Assembly (NCBI RefSeq): GCF_000732725.1
Contig: NZ_JPNB01000001.1
Span: 1 to 64,000, forward strand
Length of the DNA stretch: 64,000 nt
Direction of reading: 5' to 3'
Source: Kineothrix alysoides
GTDB taxonomy: Bacteria > Bacillota > Clostridia > Lachnospirales > Lachnospiraceae
Below are positions 33,681 through 42,360 of this stretch, piece after piece. The notes under the pieces were generated by a model, which saw only the letters and a list, made by a program, of their open reading frames with translations, was not told the origin of the DNA and did not search any database. A program made the position numbers and the translations under genes. Every line of letters starts with the position of its first letter. Position 1 is the first letter of the stretch.

Positions 33681-34493
33681 ATGAAATATATTTTTCTGGA
33701 TATTGACGGCACACTGTTCGATCACAATACCCTTTGTATTCCTGAAAGCACGAAGAAGGCCGTGGAGTTGGCGAGGAAGAGAGGAAATAAGATTTTCATT
33801 TCTACGGGACGCTCCTGCTGTATGCTGGATCTTGTTGATGAAATCGGCTTCGAAGGGGTAATTGCGGCTGCGGGAGCATATGTGAAGGTCGGAGAGGAAG
33901 TTATCTACGAAGAAAGTATTGAAAAAGAAAAACTGAAAGAAATCATAAGTTTCTGTGATGAACAGAATGTGGCATATATTCTGGAAGGAAGAAGCGGAGT
34001 CTATTTGGATTCCAAGGTAACCGGATTTTTTAATGGAATGAGCAGTATGGACGATTCTTTGAAGGCATTTTTCTCGCATAAAATGTTTCGGGGAATGAAC
34101 GAGTATCTGGAAGAGGAAGAAATCATATATAAAATGTGTTTGTACGCCCTGCAGGAGAAGGACTTGTTTAAGGTAAAGGAAAGATTCTCGAAGGGGTTTC
34201 ATATGGTATCCGGGCAGGCTGACGAAAGGTATCCGTACAGTGCGGAGCTGCTCCTTTTAAAGAATAATAAGGCAAACGGGATAAGAAAAGCGATAGAATA
34301 TTCAGGCGCAGATATGGAGGATACAATTGCCATAGGAGATAGCTTGAACGATTTGGAAATGATTAAGGAATGTACAGTAGGAATCGCAATGGGAAATGCC
34401 GACGAACGGTTAAAGCCACACGCGGATTTTGTGACGGCGGATATTGGGAGGCATGGGATATATAAGGCCTTTGAGCGGTTTCAATTGATTTGA
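33681..34493 (+). CDS. HAD-superfamily phosphatase, Cof type
   Basis: A 270-residue hydrolase of the Cof/YbiV group of small-molecule phosphatases. The catalytic motif is FLDIDGTLFDH, with nucleophile and acid-base aspartates, then motif II ISTGRS, a cap domain in the middle and the C-terminal metal motif GDSLNDLEMIKE followed by GIAMGNA. Substrate is probably a sugar phosphate or flavin phosphate, but the family is promiscuous. It stands between the metNIQ operon and the Rrf2 gene. Confidence 0.88.
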   Translation: MKYIFLDIDGTLFDHNTLCIPESTKKAVELARKRGNKIFISTGRSCCMLDLVDEIGFEGVIAAAGAYVKVGEEVIYEESIEKEKLKEIISFCDEQNVAYILEGRSGVYLDSKVTGFFNGMSSMDDSLKAFFSHKMFRGMNEYLEEEEIIYKMCLYALQEKDLFKVKERFSKGFHMVSGQADERYPYSAELLLLKNNKANGIRKAIEYSGADMEDTIAIGDSLNDLEMIKECTVGIAMGNADERLKPHADFVTADIGRHGIYKAFERFQLI

Positions 34494-34537
34494 TAGAAGG
34501 ACAATAAAACTTTAGCAATGATTGGAAGGAGGATAAC

Positions 34538-34978
34538 ATGAAAATTTCGACGAAGGGACGTTATGCGGTCCGTGTTATGATCGACCTTGCGCTGAACAAT
34601 ACGGGAGAGTATATTAAGGTGAAGCAGATAGCGGAACGGCAGGGAATTTCAGAAAAGTATTTGGAACAGATCATCGCTATTTTGAATAAGGCGGGATATG
34701 TAAAAAGTGCCAGGGGCGCGCAGGGTGGATACCGTATTTCGGGGAGTCCGGAAAACTATACGGTAGGAATGATCCTTCGGCTGACCGAGGGCAGCTTATG
34801 CCCGGTGGCATGCTTAGAGGATGAGGTAAACGAGTGTGAAAGATGTGATACCTGCGAGACTTTGGGAGTATGGCAGGAATTGAACGACGCTATCGATAAG
34901 GTGGTTGACGGTGTGACGATTGCAAATTTGATAGAGCGCCAGATGGTGAGAGAAGAGGCCATCGATTACTCAATTTAA
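34538..34978 (+). CDS. Rrf2-family transcription regulator
   Basis: A 146-residue winged-helix regulator beginning MKISTKGRYAVRVMIDLA, with the recognition region ISEKYLEQIIAILNKAGYVKS and the wing RGAQGGYRIS. Five cysteines lie in one stretch (C88, C92, C100, C103, C106). IscR uses three cysteines to hold an Fe-S cluster, while clostridial CymR-like proteins also have cysteines here. A palindrome in the cysK leader could be its target, which points to control of sulfur metabolism. GGAGG precedes the start codon. IscR-like or CymR-like function cannot be separated by eye. Confidence 0.88.
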   Translation: MKISTKGRYAVRVMIDLALNNTGEYIKVKQIAERQGISEKYLEQIIAILNKAGYVKSARGAQGGYRISGSPENYTVGMILRLTEGSLCPVACLEDEVNECERCDTCETLGVWQELNDAIDKVVDGVTIANLIERQMVREEAIDYSI

Positions 34979-35014
34979 TTTTTATCCTTCCCATATTAGG
35001 AAAGTAGATGTTTA

Positions 35015-35091
35015 CTTATCGCATTTTATGCTTTAAACTATACGTATAAAATGCGATAAGCCTCGCATGTCCTGAATTAATACATGTGAGG
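35015..35091 (+). promoter_or_regulatory. Two tandem stem-loops in the ptsI leader
   Basis: CTTATCGCATTTTAT (35015-35029) pairs perfectly with 35046-35060, a 15-bp stem with a 16-nt loop. Next to it CCTCGCATGT (35061-35070) pairs with ACATGTGAGG (35082-35091) with one mismatch, ending just before the ptsI Shine-Dalgarno. There is no T-run, so a terminator is unlikely. It may be an RNA stability or control element. Confidence 0.6.
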
Positions 35092-35112
35092 GCTTGGAAA
35101 GGTAGACAGAAT

Positions 35113-36726
35113 ATGACAGTATTTGAGGGAAAATCTGTTTTTTCGGGAATTGCGATAGGGAGGATTGCCATTCTTAAGAAAGACGATCAGAGTGTGAAAA
35201 GAACACACGTGGAAAATACCGGAAGAGAGCTGGAGCGTTTGAATGCCGCTAAGACGAAGACCATCGGACAATTGCAGGAACTGTATCAGAAAGCGGTTAT
35301 GGAGGTCGGAGAATCGGGAGCAATGATCTTTGAGGTGCATCAGATGATGGTGGAGGATGAGGATTATCTCAGTTCCATTACCAACATGATCGAATCCCAG
35401 AGTATAAATGCGGAATATGCGGTGGTGGCCACGGGCGATAATTTTGCCGGGATGTTCTCGGCTATGGATGACGACTATATGAAGGCCAGAGCGGCTGATG
35501 TCAAAGACATATCGGAGCGTTTGATCAGCGCACTTCAAGGTAAGGGCGGAGCTTCCCTGGAAGCGGAGGAGCCTGTTATCGTAGCAGCGGAGGATCTGGC
35601 ACCCAGCGAGACGGTGCAGCTTGACAAGAGCAAAGTGCTCGCTTTTGTGACCAGATTCGGTTCTTCCAATTCTCATACGGCGATTTTGGCCCGGACCATG
35701 AATATTCCTGCACTTATCAGCGTGGACTATGGGGTGGATGCAGACGGGAAGATGGCCGTGGTGGACGGCTTTACGGGAAAGCTTATTGTTGATCCCGAGG
35801 AAAGCGTTTTGCAAGAGTACGAGGAGAAGCGCAAAAATGAACTTCAAAAAAGACAGCTCCTTCAAGAGCTGAAAGGAAAAGAAAACGTTACGAAGAGCGG
35901 CAAGAAAATCAACATCTATGCTAATATCGGCAACGTATCGGACGTAGCCAGCGCCTTAGTGAACGATGCCGGCGGAATCGGCCTTTTCCGGAGTGAATTC
36001 CTATATTTGGAGAAGGACACCTTCCCCACGGAGGAAGAGCAGTTCCAAGTATATAAGACGGTGGCGGAGAATATGGCGGGCAAAAAGGTCATCATTCGTA
36101 CGCTGGACATCGGAGCAGACAAGCAGGTGGATTATTTTGGACTGGATCATGAAGAGAATCCGGCGATGGGCTACCGGGCAATCCGTATCTGCCTGGACAG
36201 GCAGGAAATATTCAAGACGCAGCTTAGAGCTTTATTCAGAGCCAGTGCTTTCGGAAAGATTTCCATTATGTATCCGATGATTATTTCGGTAAATGAAGTG
36301 AGGCAGATCAAGGAAATCGCAGAGCAGGTCAAAAAGGAGCTGACTGAGGAAGGACTTCTTTTTTCTGAGGTGGAACAGGGTATTATGATAGAGACTCCGG
36401 CGGCGGCAATGATCAGCGATCTGCTGGCGAAGGAAGTAGATTTCTTCAGTATAGGCACCAACGATTTGACCCAGTATACGCTGGCGATTGACAGGCAGAA
36501 TGCCAAGCTTGATAATATTTATGATTCACATCATGAGGCGATCTTACGGTTGATAAGGCTGGTAGTGGAGAATGCTCATAAGGAAGGCATCTGGGCCGGA
36601 ATCTGTGGAGAGCTGGGTGCTGATACCACCCTTACGGAGGAGTTTGTGAGAATGGGAGTGGATGAGCTTTCCGTAACGCCCACCTTTGTATTGCCGGTCA
36701 GAAAAGTAGTAAGAGATATGGAGTAA
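35113..36726 (+). CDS. ptsI: Phosphoenolpyruvate-protein phosphotransferase (PTS enzyme I)
   Basis: The cytoplasmic enzyme that takes phosphate from PEP and passes it to HPr, starting PTS sugar uptake. It has 537 residues. The phosphorylated histidine is H188 in GSSNSHTAILAR. The PEP-binding C-terminal barrel shows GIGLFRSEFLYL, GYRAIRICLDR, MYPMIISVNEV, IGTNDLTQYTLAIDR and the catalytic-cysteine loop GICGELGAD. GGAAAGG precedes ATG 35113; the frame is open to 35086 but that start has no site. No HPr gene is beside it. Two stem-loops precede the gene and a hairpin follows it. Confidence 0.94.
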   Translation: MTVFEGKSVFSGIAIGRIAILKKDDQSVKRTHVENTGRELERLNAAKTKTIGQLQELYQKAVMEVGESGAMIFEVHQMMVEDEDYLSSITNMIESQSINAEYAVVATGDNFAGMFSAMDDDYMKARAADVKDISERLISALQGKGGASLEAEEPVIVAAEDLAPSETVQLDKSKVLAFVTRFGSSNSHTAILARTMNIPALISVDYGVDADGKMAVVDGFTGKLIVDPEESVLQEYEEKRKNELQKRQLLQELKGKENVTKSGKKINIYANIGNVSDVASALVNDAGGIGLFRSEFLYLEKDTFPTEEEQFQVYKTVAENMAGKKVIIRTLDIGADKQVDYFGLDHEENPAMGYRAIRICLDRQEIFKTQLRALFRASAFGKISIMYPMIISVNEVRQIKEIAEQVKKELTEEGLLFSEVEQGIMIETPAAAMISDLLAKEVDFFSIGTNDLTQYTLAIDRQNAKLDNIYDSHHEAILRLIRLVVENAHKEGIWAGICGELGADTTLTEEFVRMGVDELSVTPTFVLPVRKVVRDME

Positions 36727-36749
36727 ATAAAGTGACATATATGTTCGGT

Positions 36750-36803
36750 ACAAAGAATCTGCGTTGCAGATTCTTTGTTATGTAATAGGAAAGTGCTCCT
36801 ATT
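36750..36803 (+). terminator. Hairpins after ptsI
   Basis: ACAAAGAATCTGC (36750-36762) pairs perfectly with GCAGATTCTTTGT (36766-36778). A second hairpin AATAGGA/TCCTATT (36784-36803) follows. The first has only a poor T-tract, but its stem ends in TTTGT, so termination is likely. Confidence 0.65.
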
Positions 36804-36820
36804 GCATAAAAGCCCTTCGA

Positions 36821-36879
36821 GCAAATAATGCGCAGCTGCGCGCGCGGAACAAAAGCTGTGCTGTCAAAGTTTTTGTCCG
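36821..36879 (+). repeat. Dispersed 59-bp element, copy 2 (upstream of MATE exporter)
   Basis: About 85% identical to 23127-23185 with the same orientation relative to the following exporter gene. It ends 42 bp before the MATE start codon. Confidence 0.65.
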
Positions 36880-36921
36880 TATACAGAAATAAGAATATAT
36901 TTATTTGGGAGATAAAATATT

Positions 36922-38286
36922 ATGGAAAAGAGTTCCACAAGAGACATGACGAACGGTTCTCCAATGAAGCTGATACTGGGCTTTTCCGTTCCGCTTTTAT
37001 TCGGTTTTCTGTTTCAGCAGTTTTACAGCGTTGTAAATATGATTATTGTAGGCCGGTTTCTTGGTGTAGAGGCTTTGGCGGGGGTGGGAAGTACCGGCTC
37101 CGTCAACTTTTTGATTATCGGCTTTTGTATGGGTGTCTGCAATGGCTTTGCCATTCCGTTAGCACATAAATTCGGCGCCAAGGATTTTTCAGGGATGCGC
37201 AGATTCATCGCAAACAGCATTTGGCTGTCTATTTTGTTCGCGGCAGTAATGACGGTGGCGACTACGCTTTTCTGCCGCCCGCTGCTTCTTCTGATGAGGA
37301 CGCCGGAAAATATTTTTGATGATGCCTATACTTATATTTTCATTATTTTCATAGGGATTCCGGCTACATACCTTTATAACTTGCTCTCGGGAGTTATCCG
37401 TGCTATGGGAGACTCCAAGACGCCCCTTGTCTTTCTTACCATCTCCTCCTTTTTGAATATTATTTTGGATTTGGTGTTTATCGTCGTATGTGGACTGGGA
37501 GTTGCCGGAGCAGCTATAGGAACCATCGTGTCCCAAATGGTATCGGGCATTATGTGTCTGCTCTATATCAGAAAATTTTCCATGCTTAGAATTGAGAAAG
37601 AGGAGTGGAAAATAAATTTATTCCACATGAAGACCCTGTGTATCATGGGTATTCCTATGGGACTGCAATATTCCATTACGGCAATCGGCAGCGTTATTCT
37701 CCAGTCCGCAGTGAATACCTTGGGCTCCGGCGCAGTTGCTACGGTAACTGCGGCCAGCAAGGTGAGCCTGTTCTTCTGTTGCCCCTTTGAAGCGCTGGGA
37801 GCCGGAATCGCTACCTATGGAGGTCAGAATGTAGGAGCTAAGAAACTGGACCGCCTGGGAGAGGGCTTGAAGGCCAGCATCGTACTTGGAATCGTTTATT
37901 CAGTTATCGCCTTTGTGGTGCTGTTTTTCTTCGGCGGACATCTGGCGTCCTTGTTCCTTGATGCGGGAGAGACACATCTGATTACCGATGCGAGACTGTT
38001 CCTGATCATTAACAGTGCGTTCTACATTCCATTAACCTTTGTGAACATTGTGCGCTTTATGATCCAGGGAATGGGCTTCAGTTCTTTTGCTATCCTTGCG
38101 GGTGTGTGTGAGATGGTGGCGAGAAGTCTGGCAGGAATCTTGCTCGTTCCCGCCTTCGGTTTCGTAGCAGCTTGCTTTGCCAGCCCTCTGGCATGGATAT
38201 TCGCAGATCTCTTTTTGATTCCCGCGTATATTCACGTGAGAAAGAAGCTGGGGAAGATGCTTGTGTTCAGTACTGCTGACAATTAG
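36922..38286 (+). CDS. MATE-family efflux transporter
   Basis: A 454-residue membrane protein with about twelve helices, exporting cationic drugs or metabolites by Na+ or H+ antiport. It opens with TNGSPMKLILGFSVPLLFGFLFQQFYSVVN shortened here to FQQFYSVVNMIIVGRFLG, the usual N-terminal block, and has GVIRAMGDSKTPL and the repeated half near FCCPFEALGAGIATYGGQN. Sequence and length fit the DinF/NorM-like group common in gut Clostridia. It is a single gene that runs tail to tail with the GH2 gene, 30 bp away. The repeat in its leader is shared with the ABC exporter. Confidence 0.9.
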   Translation: MEKSSTRDMTNGSPMKLILGFSVPLLFGFLFQQFYSVVNMIIVGRFLGVEALAGVGSTGSVNFLIIGFCMGVCNGFAIPLAHKFGAKDFSGMRRFIANSIWLSILFAAVMTVATTLFCRPLLLLMRTPENIFDDAYTYIFIIFIGIPATYLYNLLSGVIRAMGDSKTPLVFLTISSFLNIILDLVFIVVCGLGVAGAAIGTIVSQMVSGIMCLLYIRKFSMLRIEKEEWKINLFHMKTLCIMGIPMGLQYSITAIGSVILQSAVNTLGSGAVATVTAASKVSLFFCCPFEALGAGIATYGGQNVGAKKLDRLGEGLKASIVLGIVYSVIAFVVLFFFGGHLASLFLDAGETHLITDARLFLIINSAFYIPLTFVNIVRFMIQGMGFSSFAILAGVCEMVARSLAGILLVPAFGFVAACFASPLAWIFADLFLIPAYIHVRKKLGKMLVFSTADN

Positions 38287-38316
38287 TCAAACTGCAATGT
38301 TTGGTCAATGGAACCA

Positions 38317-40134
38317 CTAGGGCAGCAGCTTACATACCTTCCGGTCATAGGTGAGAAGCCCGTTGACTTCCTCCTCCACGTCGGATACTTGTGTATACAC
38401 GGCACCGCACAGTCCCTTATCGATAAGGGGCTTTAACTCCTCATCGATAAGCTTATGGTAAGCCTTGGTGAGGGTCTCCTGACCGGAGAACTTCTTGTAG
38501 CCATAAATGCGCTCTACGCTGGAATGCCCGTCGATATGACAGGCGTAGCCGCCGTATTCGGACACTACAAAGGCCCTGGGATCCTTCGGCACCTTCAGCC
38601 TTCTGAAATAATTGTGTACACTTTTAAAGTCTCCGCCGCCTTGGTCGAACCAGCCGCTCGTCTGGTCCACCGGGCGGCTGGGGTCTTTTTCTTTGATCAG
38701 CTTTGTTGCAGCGCCTGAATCGAATTGCCCCCACCCTTCGTTAAAGGGAACCCATACCGCGATGGAAGGAACATTGTACAGATAGTCTACGGTGTCCGTA
38801 CATTCCTGAAGCCATTCGTCCCGTCCTTCTTCGGAATGCCTGCCGAATAATTTGTAATTATCATCGCTTAATTTCTGAAAGAGGCCGGGGAAGAGGGTGG
38901 GCAGGTAGCAGACGATAGGCATGGAATAATGGGAACCTCCGCTGACCATATCCTGCCATACAATCATACCCAGCCTGTCGCAGTGATAATACCAGCGTGC
39001 GGCTTCTATCTTGATGTGCTTGCGCATCATATTGAAACCAAGCCTTTGCATGGTGCGGATATCATAGATCAATGCCTCGTCGGAAGGCGCGGTATATAAA
39101 CCGTCGGACCAGTAGCCCTGATCCAGGACACCATGCAGGAATAAAGGCTTATGGTTCAGACAAAAGCGCATGATGCCCTTTTCATCGGGCTGGGTGGTAA
39201 AGATACGCATGGCGAAATAGCTTTCCACTACGTCCTGACCATAACCGATGCATAAGGTATAAAGAAAAGGCGAATCCGGGCTCCAAGGATGAATTTCCGA
39301 CAGCTTGGCACGTATCGCAATTTGATAATCGTCGGAAGGGGTATGATTGCCGGAAAAAGTGTTTTTGCCGGAGGAAGACAATGAGGAAGCCTCGTAGGAG
39401 GTATCAAAGATACAGTAGCCGTTCGAAAGGATGCGAATGTTCAGAGGCTCCCGCCCGGAAGCGGACAAAAGAAGAGACACCTCGCCTTTATCGTAGTCAG
39501 GTGTTATTTTCAGCTTGCATATGTGGTGTTCCGGTACGCATTCCATCCATACGGTCTGCCATATGCCGCTCTGGGCAGTATAGAACATGCCGCCTCTTTT
39601 CAAGGTTTGTTTTCCTCTTGAATGGTGAGAGGTATCGCTGAAATCTTGAACTCTCACAAGGAGGGAATTGTCGCCTTGGCGAAGAAAGGGAGTAATATCT
39701 GCTTCGAAGGGGAGATAGCCGCCGTGATGTTCACAGACAGACTCGCCATTTAAATATACCGCCGCATGTTGGTCTACTGCACCAAAATGCAGTATAAGAC
39801 GGAAAGTATCGGGAACATCACAGACTATGGTGCGCTCATACCATAGGTATTCGTGGGGATGCAGCTGCCTTTCCACGCCGGATAGTAAGCTTTCCGGAGA
39901 AAAGGGAACGAGAATCCGGCCGTCATATGCGGCAGGAATGTCCTTAGAGGTGGTAAAAGCGTAGTTCCAATAGCCGTTTAATATCGTATAGTTATCCCTT
40001 TTAAACTGAGGACGGGGATATTCTGCTAACACATGCTCCGGGTCAAGGGCTTCACCCCACTTGGTATAGAGCTTGTTCAAGATGTCCTCCTCATGTGTCT
40101 TATTGATATTTCGCGCAGCATCGATAATGTCCAT
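38317..40134 (-). CDS. Glycoside hydrolase family 2 (beta-glucuronidase/galactosidase-like)
   Basis: A 605-residue cytoplasmic glycosidase. The N-terminal sandwich domain shows YTILNGYWNYAF and LHFGAVDQHAAVYLNGE; an immunoglobulin-like domain follows, then the catalytic barrel (FNMMRKHIKIEAARWYYHCD). The acid/base glutamate is in FNEGWGQFDS and the nucleophile glutamate in VVSEYGGYA. There is no signal peptide, so it acts on sugars after import. With the MFS transporter and PHP phosphoesterase it forms one operon divergent from an AraC regulator. Linkage and sugar are unknown. Confidence 0.9.
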   Translation of the reverse strand: MDIIDAARNINKTHEEDILNKLYTKWGEALDPEHVLAEYPRPQFKRDNYTILNGYWNYAFTTSKDIPAAYDGRILVPFSPESLLSGVERQLHPHEYLWYERTIVCDVPDTFRLILHFGAVDQHAAVYLNGESVCEHHGGYLPFEADITPFLRQGDNSLLVRVQDFSDTSHHSRGKQTLKRGGMFYTAQSGIWQTVWMECVPEHHICKLKITPDYDKGEVSLLLSASGREPLNIRILSNGYCIFDTSYEASSLSSSGKNTFSGNHTPSDDYQIAIRAKLSEIHPWSPDSPFLYTLCIGYGQDVVESYFAMRIFTTQPDEKGIMRFCLNHKPLFLHGVLDQGYWSDGLYTAPSDEALIYDIRTMQRLGFNMMRKHIKIEAARWYYHCDRLGMIVWQDMVSGGSHYSMPIVCYLPTLFPGLFQKLSDDNYKLFGRHSEEGRDEWLQECTDTVDYLYNVPSIAVWVPFNEGWGQFDSGAATKLIKEKDPSRPVDQTSGWFDQGGGDFKSVHNYFRRLKVPKDPRAFVVSEYGGYACHIDGHSSVERIYGYKKFSGQETLTKAYHKLIDEELKPLIDKGLCGAVYTQVSDVEEEVNGLLTYDRKVCKLLP

Positions 40135-40185
40135 GTATTATTTACCTCACAGAATTTAAGTCATATAGTGATTACAGTATATCAC

Positions 40186-41097
40186 TTAATTTACCTGCGG
40201 AAAATAACTATTTAGCCCCGCCGCCATCTCTTCTGAATTGATAGTGCAATTAATATGTCCAACCCTTACGGTAGGTTTTGTCTTTCCGTGAAAATCACTT
40301 CCGCAGGTGGGGAGCAGATGAAATTCGTGACACTTACCCAAAAAGTATTCCGTAGCAGGAGCGTCGTGATAGCTGCTGAAGACTTCGATTCCGTCAAGAC
40401 CTGCATTAAGAATAGGGATGAGTAATTCATAATGGTTCTGCAAGTTGATTCCGGGATGGGCGAGGACGGCAATCCCTCCGCTGTTGTGAATAGTCCTTAT
40501 AATTTGCATTAAAGAAGGATAGATTATCTTAGCATGGCAGGCTTTGCCTTGTGCATAGTAGTCCCAATAGAAATTCACATATGGATTATCAGCTCTCGTC
40601 CCCCCGCTCCGGTAAGGGGAAAGAAGCGGATGGTCATTATATTCTGGCCGGTTAAGCAGTAGCTCGGCAAACATTTCGCCGGTCCAGCAGTCCTTCCAAT
40701 AGTTATTCTTTGCTAACTCTGCCATATCATTTTCTGTGATATGAAAGCCCAGTTCCTGCGTGGATAGCAGCATTTGCAGGGAAGCATGCATGTGTTGTTC
40801 TTCTATATTTTTCTCCAGCAGGTAAAAGTCGTCGTTTGTATAATCGATGCCGTAGCCGAGGACATGAAGGTTGACACCTTGAAAGGTGCAATCGATTTCG
40901 ATGCCGGGAAGGAAACGGATACCGGCGTCCTTCGCAGCCTGCTGACCCTCTGAAATAGCACGCACACAGTTGTGATCGGTAATGGACATTATGGTGATGC
41001 CGCGTTCTTTACATTTTTGTACGAGCTCAGTGGGAGAGTACTCCCCGTCATCGCTGTAATAACTGTGCATATGAAGATCAATTAACTCTTTTGCCAT
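40186..41097 (-). CDS. PHP-domain phosphoesterase
   Basis: A 303-residue metal-dependent hydrolase. The PHP motifs are LIDLHMHSYYSDDGEYSP, SITDHNCV, PGIEIDC, AVLAHPGIN and CGSDFHGKTKP, which supply the histidines and aspartates for a trinuclear metal site. Relatives hydrolyse nucleoside 3',5'-bisphosphates or sugar phosphates. Its start lies within the end of the MFS gene (20-base overlap), so they are translated together. Inside a sugar operon it may act on a phosphorylated sugar, but this is only context. Confidence 0.85.
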   Translation of the reverse strand: MAKELIDLHMHSYYSDDGEYSPTELVQKCKERGITIMSITDHNCVRAISEGQQAAKDAGIRFLPGIEIDCTFQGVNLHVLGYGIDYTNDDFYLLEKNIEEQHMHASLQMLLSTQELGFHITENDMAELAKNNYWKDCWTGEMFAELLLNRPEYNDHPLLSPYRSGGTRADNPYVNFYWDYYAQGKACHAKIIYPSLMQIIRTIHNSGGIAVLAHPGINLQNHYELLIPILNAGLDGIEVFSSYHDAPATEYFLGKCHEFHLLPTCGSDFHGKTKPTVRVGHINCTINSEEMAAGLNSYFPQVN

Positions 41098-42247
41098 GAA
41101 CTTTATTCATCCTTTCAGCCATGATGAACATGAACACAATGAAGAAGATAAGATACAGCGGATACAGTGCGATAGAAACATGTTCCGCGATGAGTCCGAA
41201 TAAGGGCGGGATGAGCGTAGTGCCTACATAGGCGCATGCCATCTGCATACCCATAATGGACTGGGATTTATCAGCACCGAAGTTATCGGGCGTCTCGTGA
41301 AGTAAGCTGGGGTAAATGGGAGCACAGCCCAACCCGATGAAAATCAGTCCCGCAAGAGTCATGTTGTTTCCGAAAGGGAGAAGGAGCAATAACGTTCCCA
41401 GTCCGGCAATAGCCTGCCCGATGCGCACCATCTGCCGGTCACCCAGCTTGTCCGTGATAAAGCCGCATGCAAGGCGCCCAATGGTAATTCCGAGATAGAA
41501 TAAAGCAGCCCATTTCGCGGCAGTCTGAGCGTCGATGCCTTTATGAAGCACCATATAGCTGCTGGCCCATAAGCCGGTAGTGGCTTCTAAGGCACAATAG
41601 CAAAAAAATGCGACCAGAATGGCTTTGGCTCCGGGAAGCTTTATAGTATCTGAAAGGCGTAGAGCCTTCGGAGCGTGGATTTCTTCCTCCTGTGCCTTCT
41701 GCTTACGTTTCCATAAAGGCAACGTGGGAATGAGGCAGAGCACGAGAGCAACTTGCAGGATACCTATGACCATATAGCCGTAATTCCACTGAAAGCCGTT
41801 TGTCAAGCATAGTCCCATGATATAGGGACCTGTAGTTGCCCCGATTCCCCAGAAAGAATGGAGCCAGCTCATATGGCGGGACTTGTAGTGCAGAGCTACG
41901 AAGTTATTCAGAGCGGCGTCTACGCTTCCTGCCCCCAGTCCGTAAGGGATGCCCCATAGGCATAGCTGCCAGAAAGAGCCGGAGGAGAAAAATCCAAATA
42001 ATGCCAGAGCCGTCATAGCTACACTAATGAGGGTAATCATACCGGTGCCGAAACGGCGGATCATCCTGTCGCTGAAAAGGCTGGATATGATAGTTCCTGC
42101 AGCTATAATCATACTGATAGCTCCCGCATAGGATACGGGGACGCCTAGTTCTCCATACATGGACGGCCAAGCTGAGCCGAGAAGGGAATCCGGCAGGCCA
42201 AGGCTGATAAATGCAATATAAATAATAACTAATAAAATGGATGTCAT
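41078..42247 (-). CDS. Major facilitator superfamily transporter
   Basis: A 389-residue permease with twelve predicted helices. Near the start is FISLGLPDSLLGSAWPSM, after helix two DRMIRRFGTGM, and the second half has GFITDKLGDRQMVRIGQ, typical MFS loops. It belongs to the group placed with sugar hydrolases in Clostridia. It is first in an operon with the PHP and GH2 genes and starts behind AAGGAG. Its promoter overlaps that of the divergent AraC-type regulator, which is therefore the likely controller. The substrate is probably an oligosaccharide or glycoside. Confidence 0.87.
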   Translation of the reverse strand: MTSILLVIIYIAFISLGLPDSLLGSAWPSMYGELGVPVSYAGAISMIIAAGTIISSLFSDRMIRRFGTGMITLISVAMTALALFGFFSSGSFWQLCLWGIPYGLGAGSVDAALNNFVALHYKSRHMSWLHSFWGIGATTGPYIMGLCLTNGFQWNYGYMVIGILQVALVLCLIPTLPLWKRKQKAQEEEIHAPKALRLSDTIKLPGAKAILVAFFCYCALEATTGLWASSYMVLHKGIDAQTAAKWAALFYLGITIGRLACGFITDKLGDRQMVRIGQAIAGLGTLLLLLPFGNNMTLAGLIFIGLGCAPIYPSLLHETPDNFGADKSQSIMGMQMACAYVGTTLIPPLFGLIAEHVSIALYPLYLIFFIVFMFIMAERMNKVHGKRVN

Positions 42248-42281
42248 GTCTTTTCTCCTTGCAGATATATGTTATGATGTA

Positions 42282-42310
42282 AGAATATCGCCTTCTGCAT
42301 CTTGAAACAA
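42282..42310 (-). promoter_or_regulatory. Promoter of the MFS-PHP-GH2 operon
   Basis: On the minus strand TTGTTT (42310-42305), a 17-bp spacer and TATTCT (42287-42282). Its -35 box overlaps that of the opposite promoter, so the two cannot both be fully occupied. Confidence 0.5.
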
Positions 42311-42330
42311 TACTTATTTGGACATATAAT
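42302..42330 (+). promoter_or_regulatory. Promoter of the AraC-type regulator gene
   Basis: TTGAAA (42302-42307), a 17-bp spacer and consensus TATAAT (42325-42330), 30 bp before the start codon. Confidence 0.7.
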
Positions 42331-42360
42331 ATAATAAAAACGACTAAAAGGAGAATTCCT

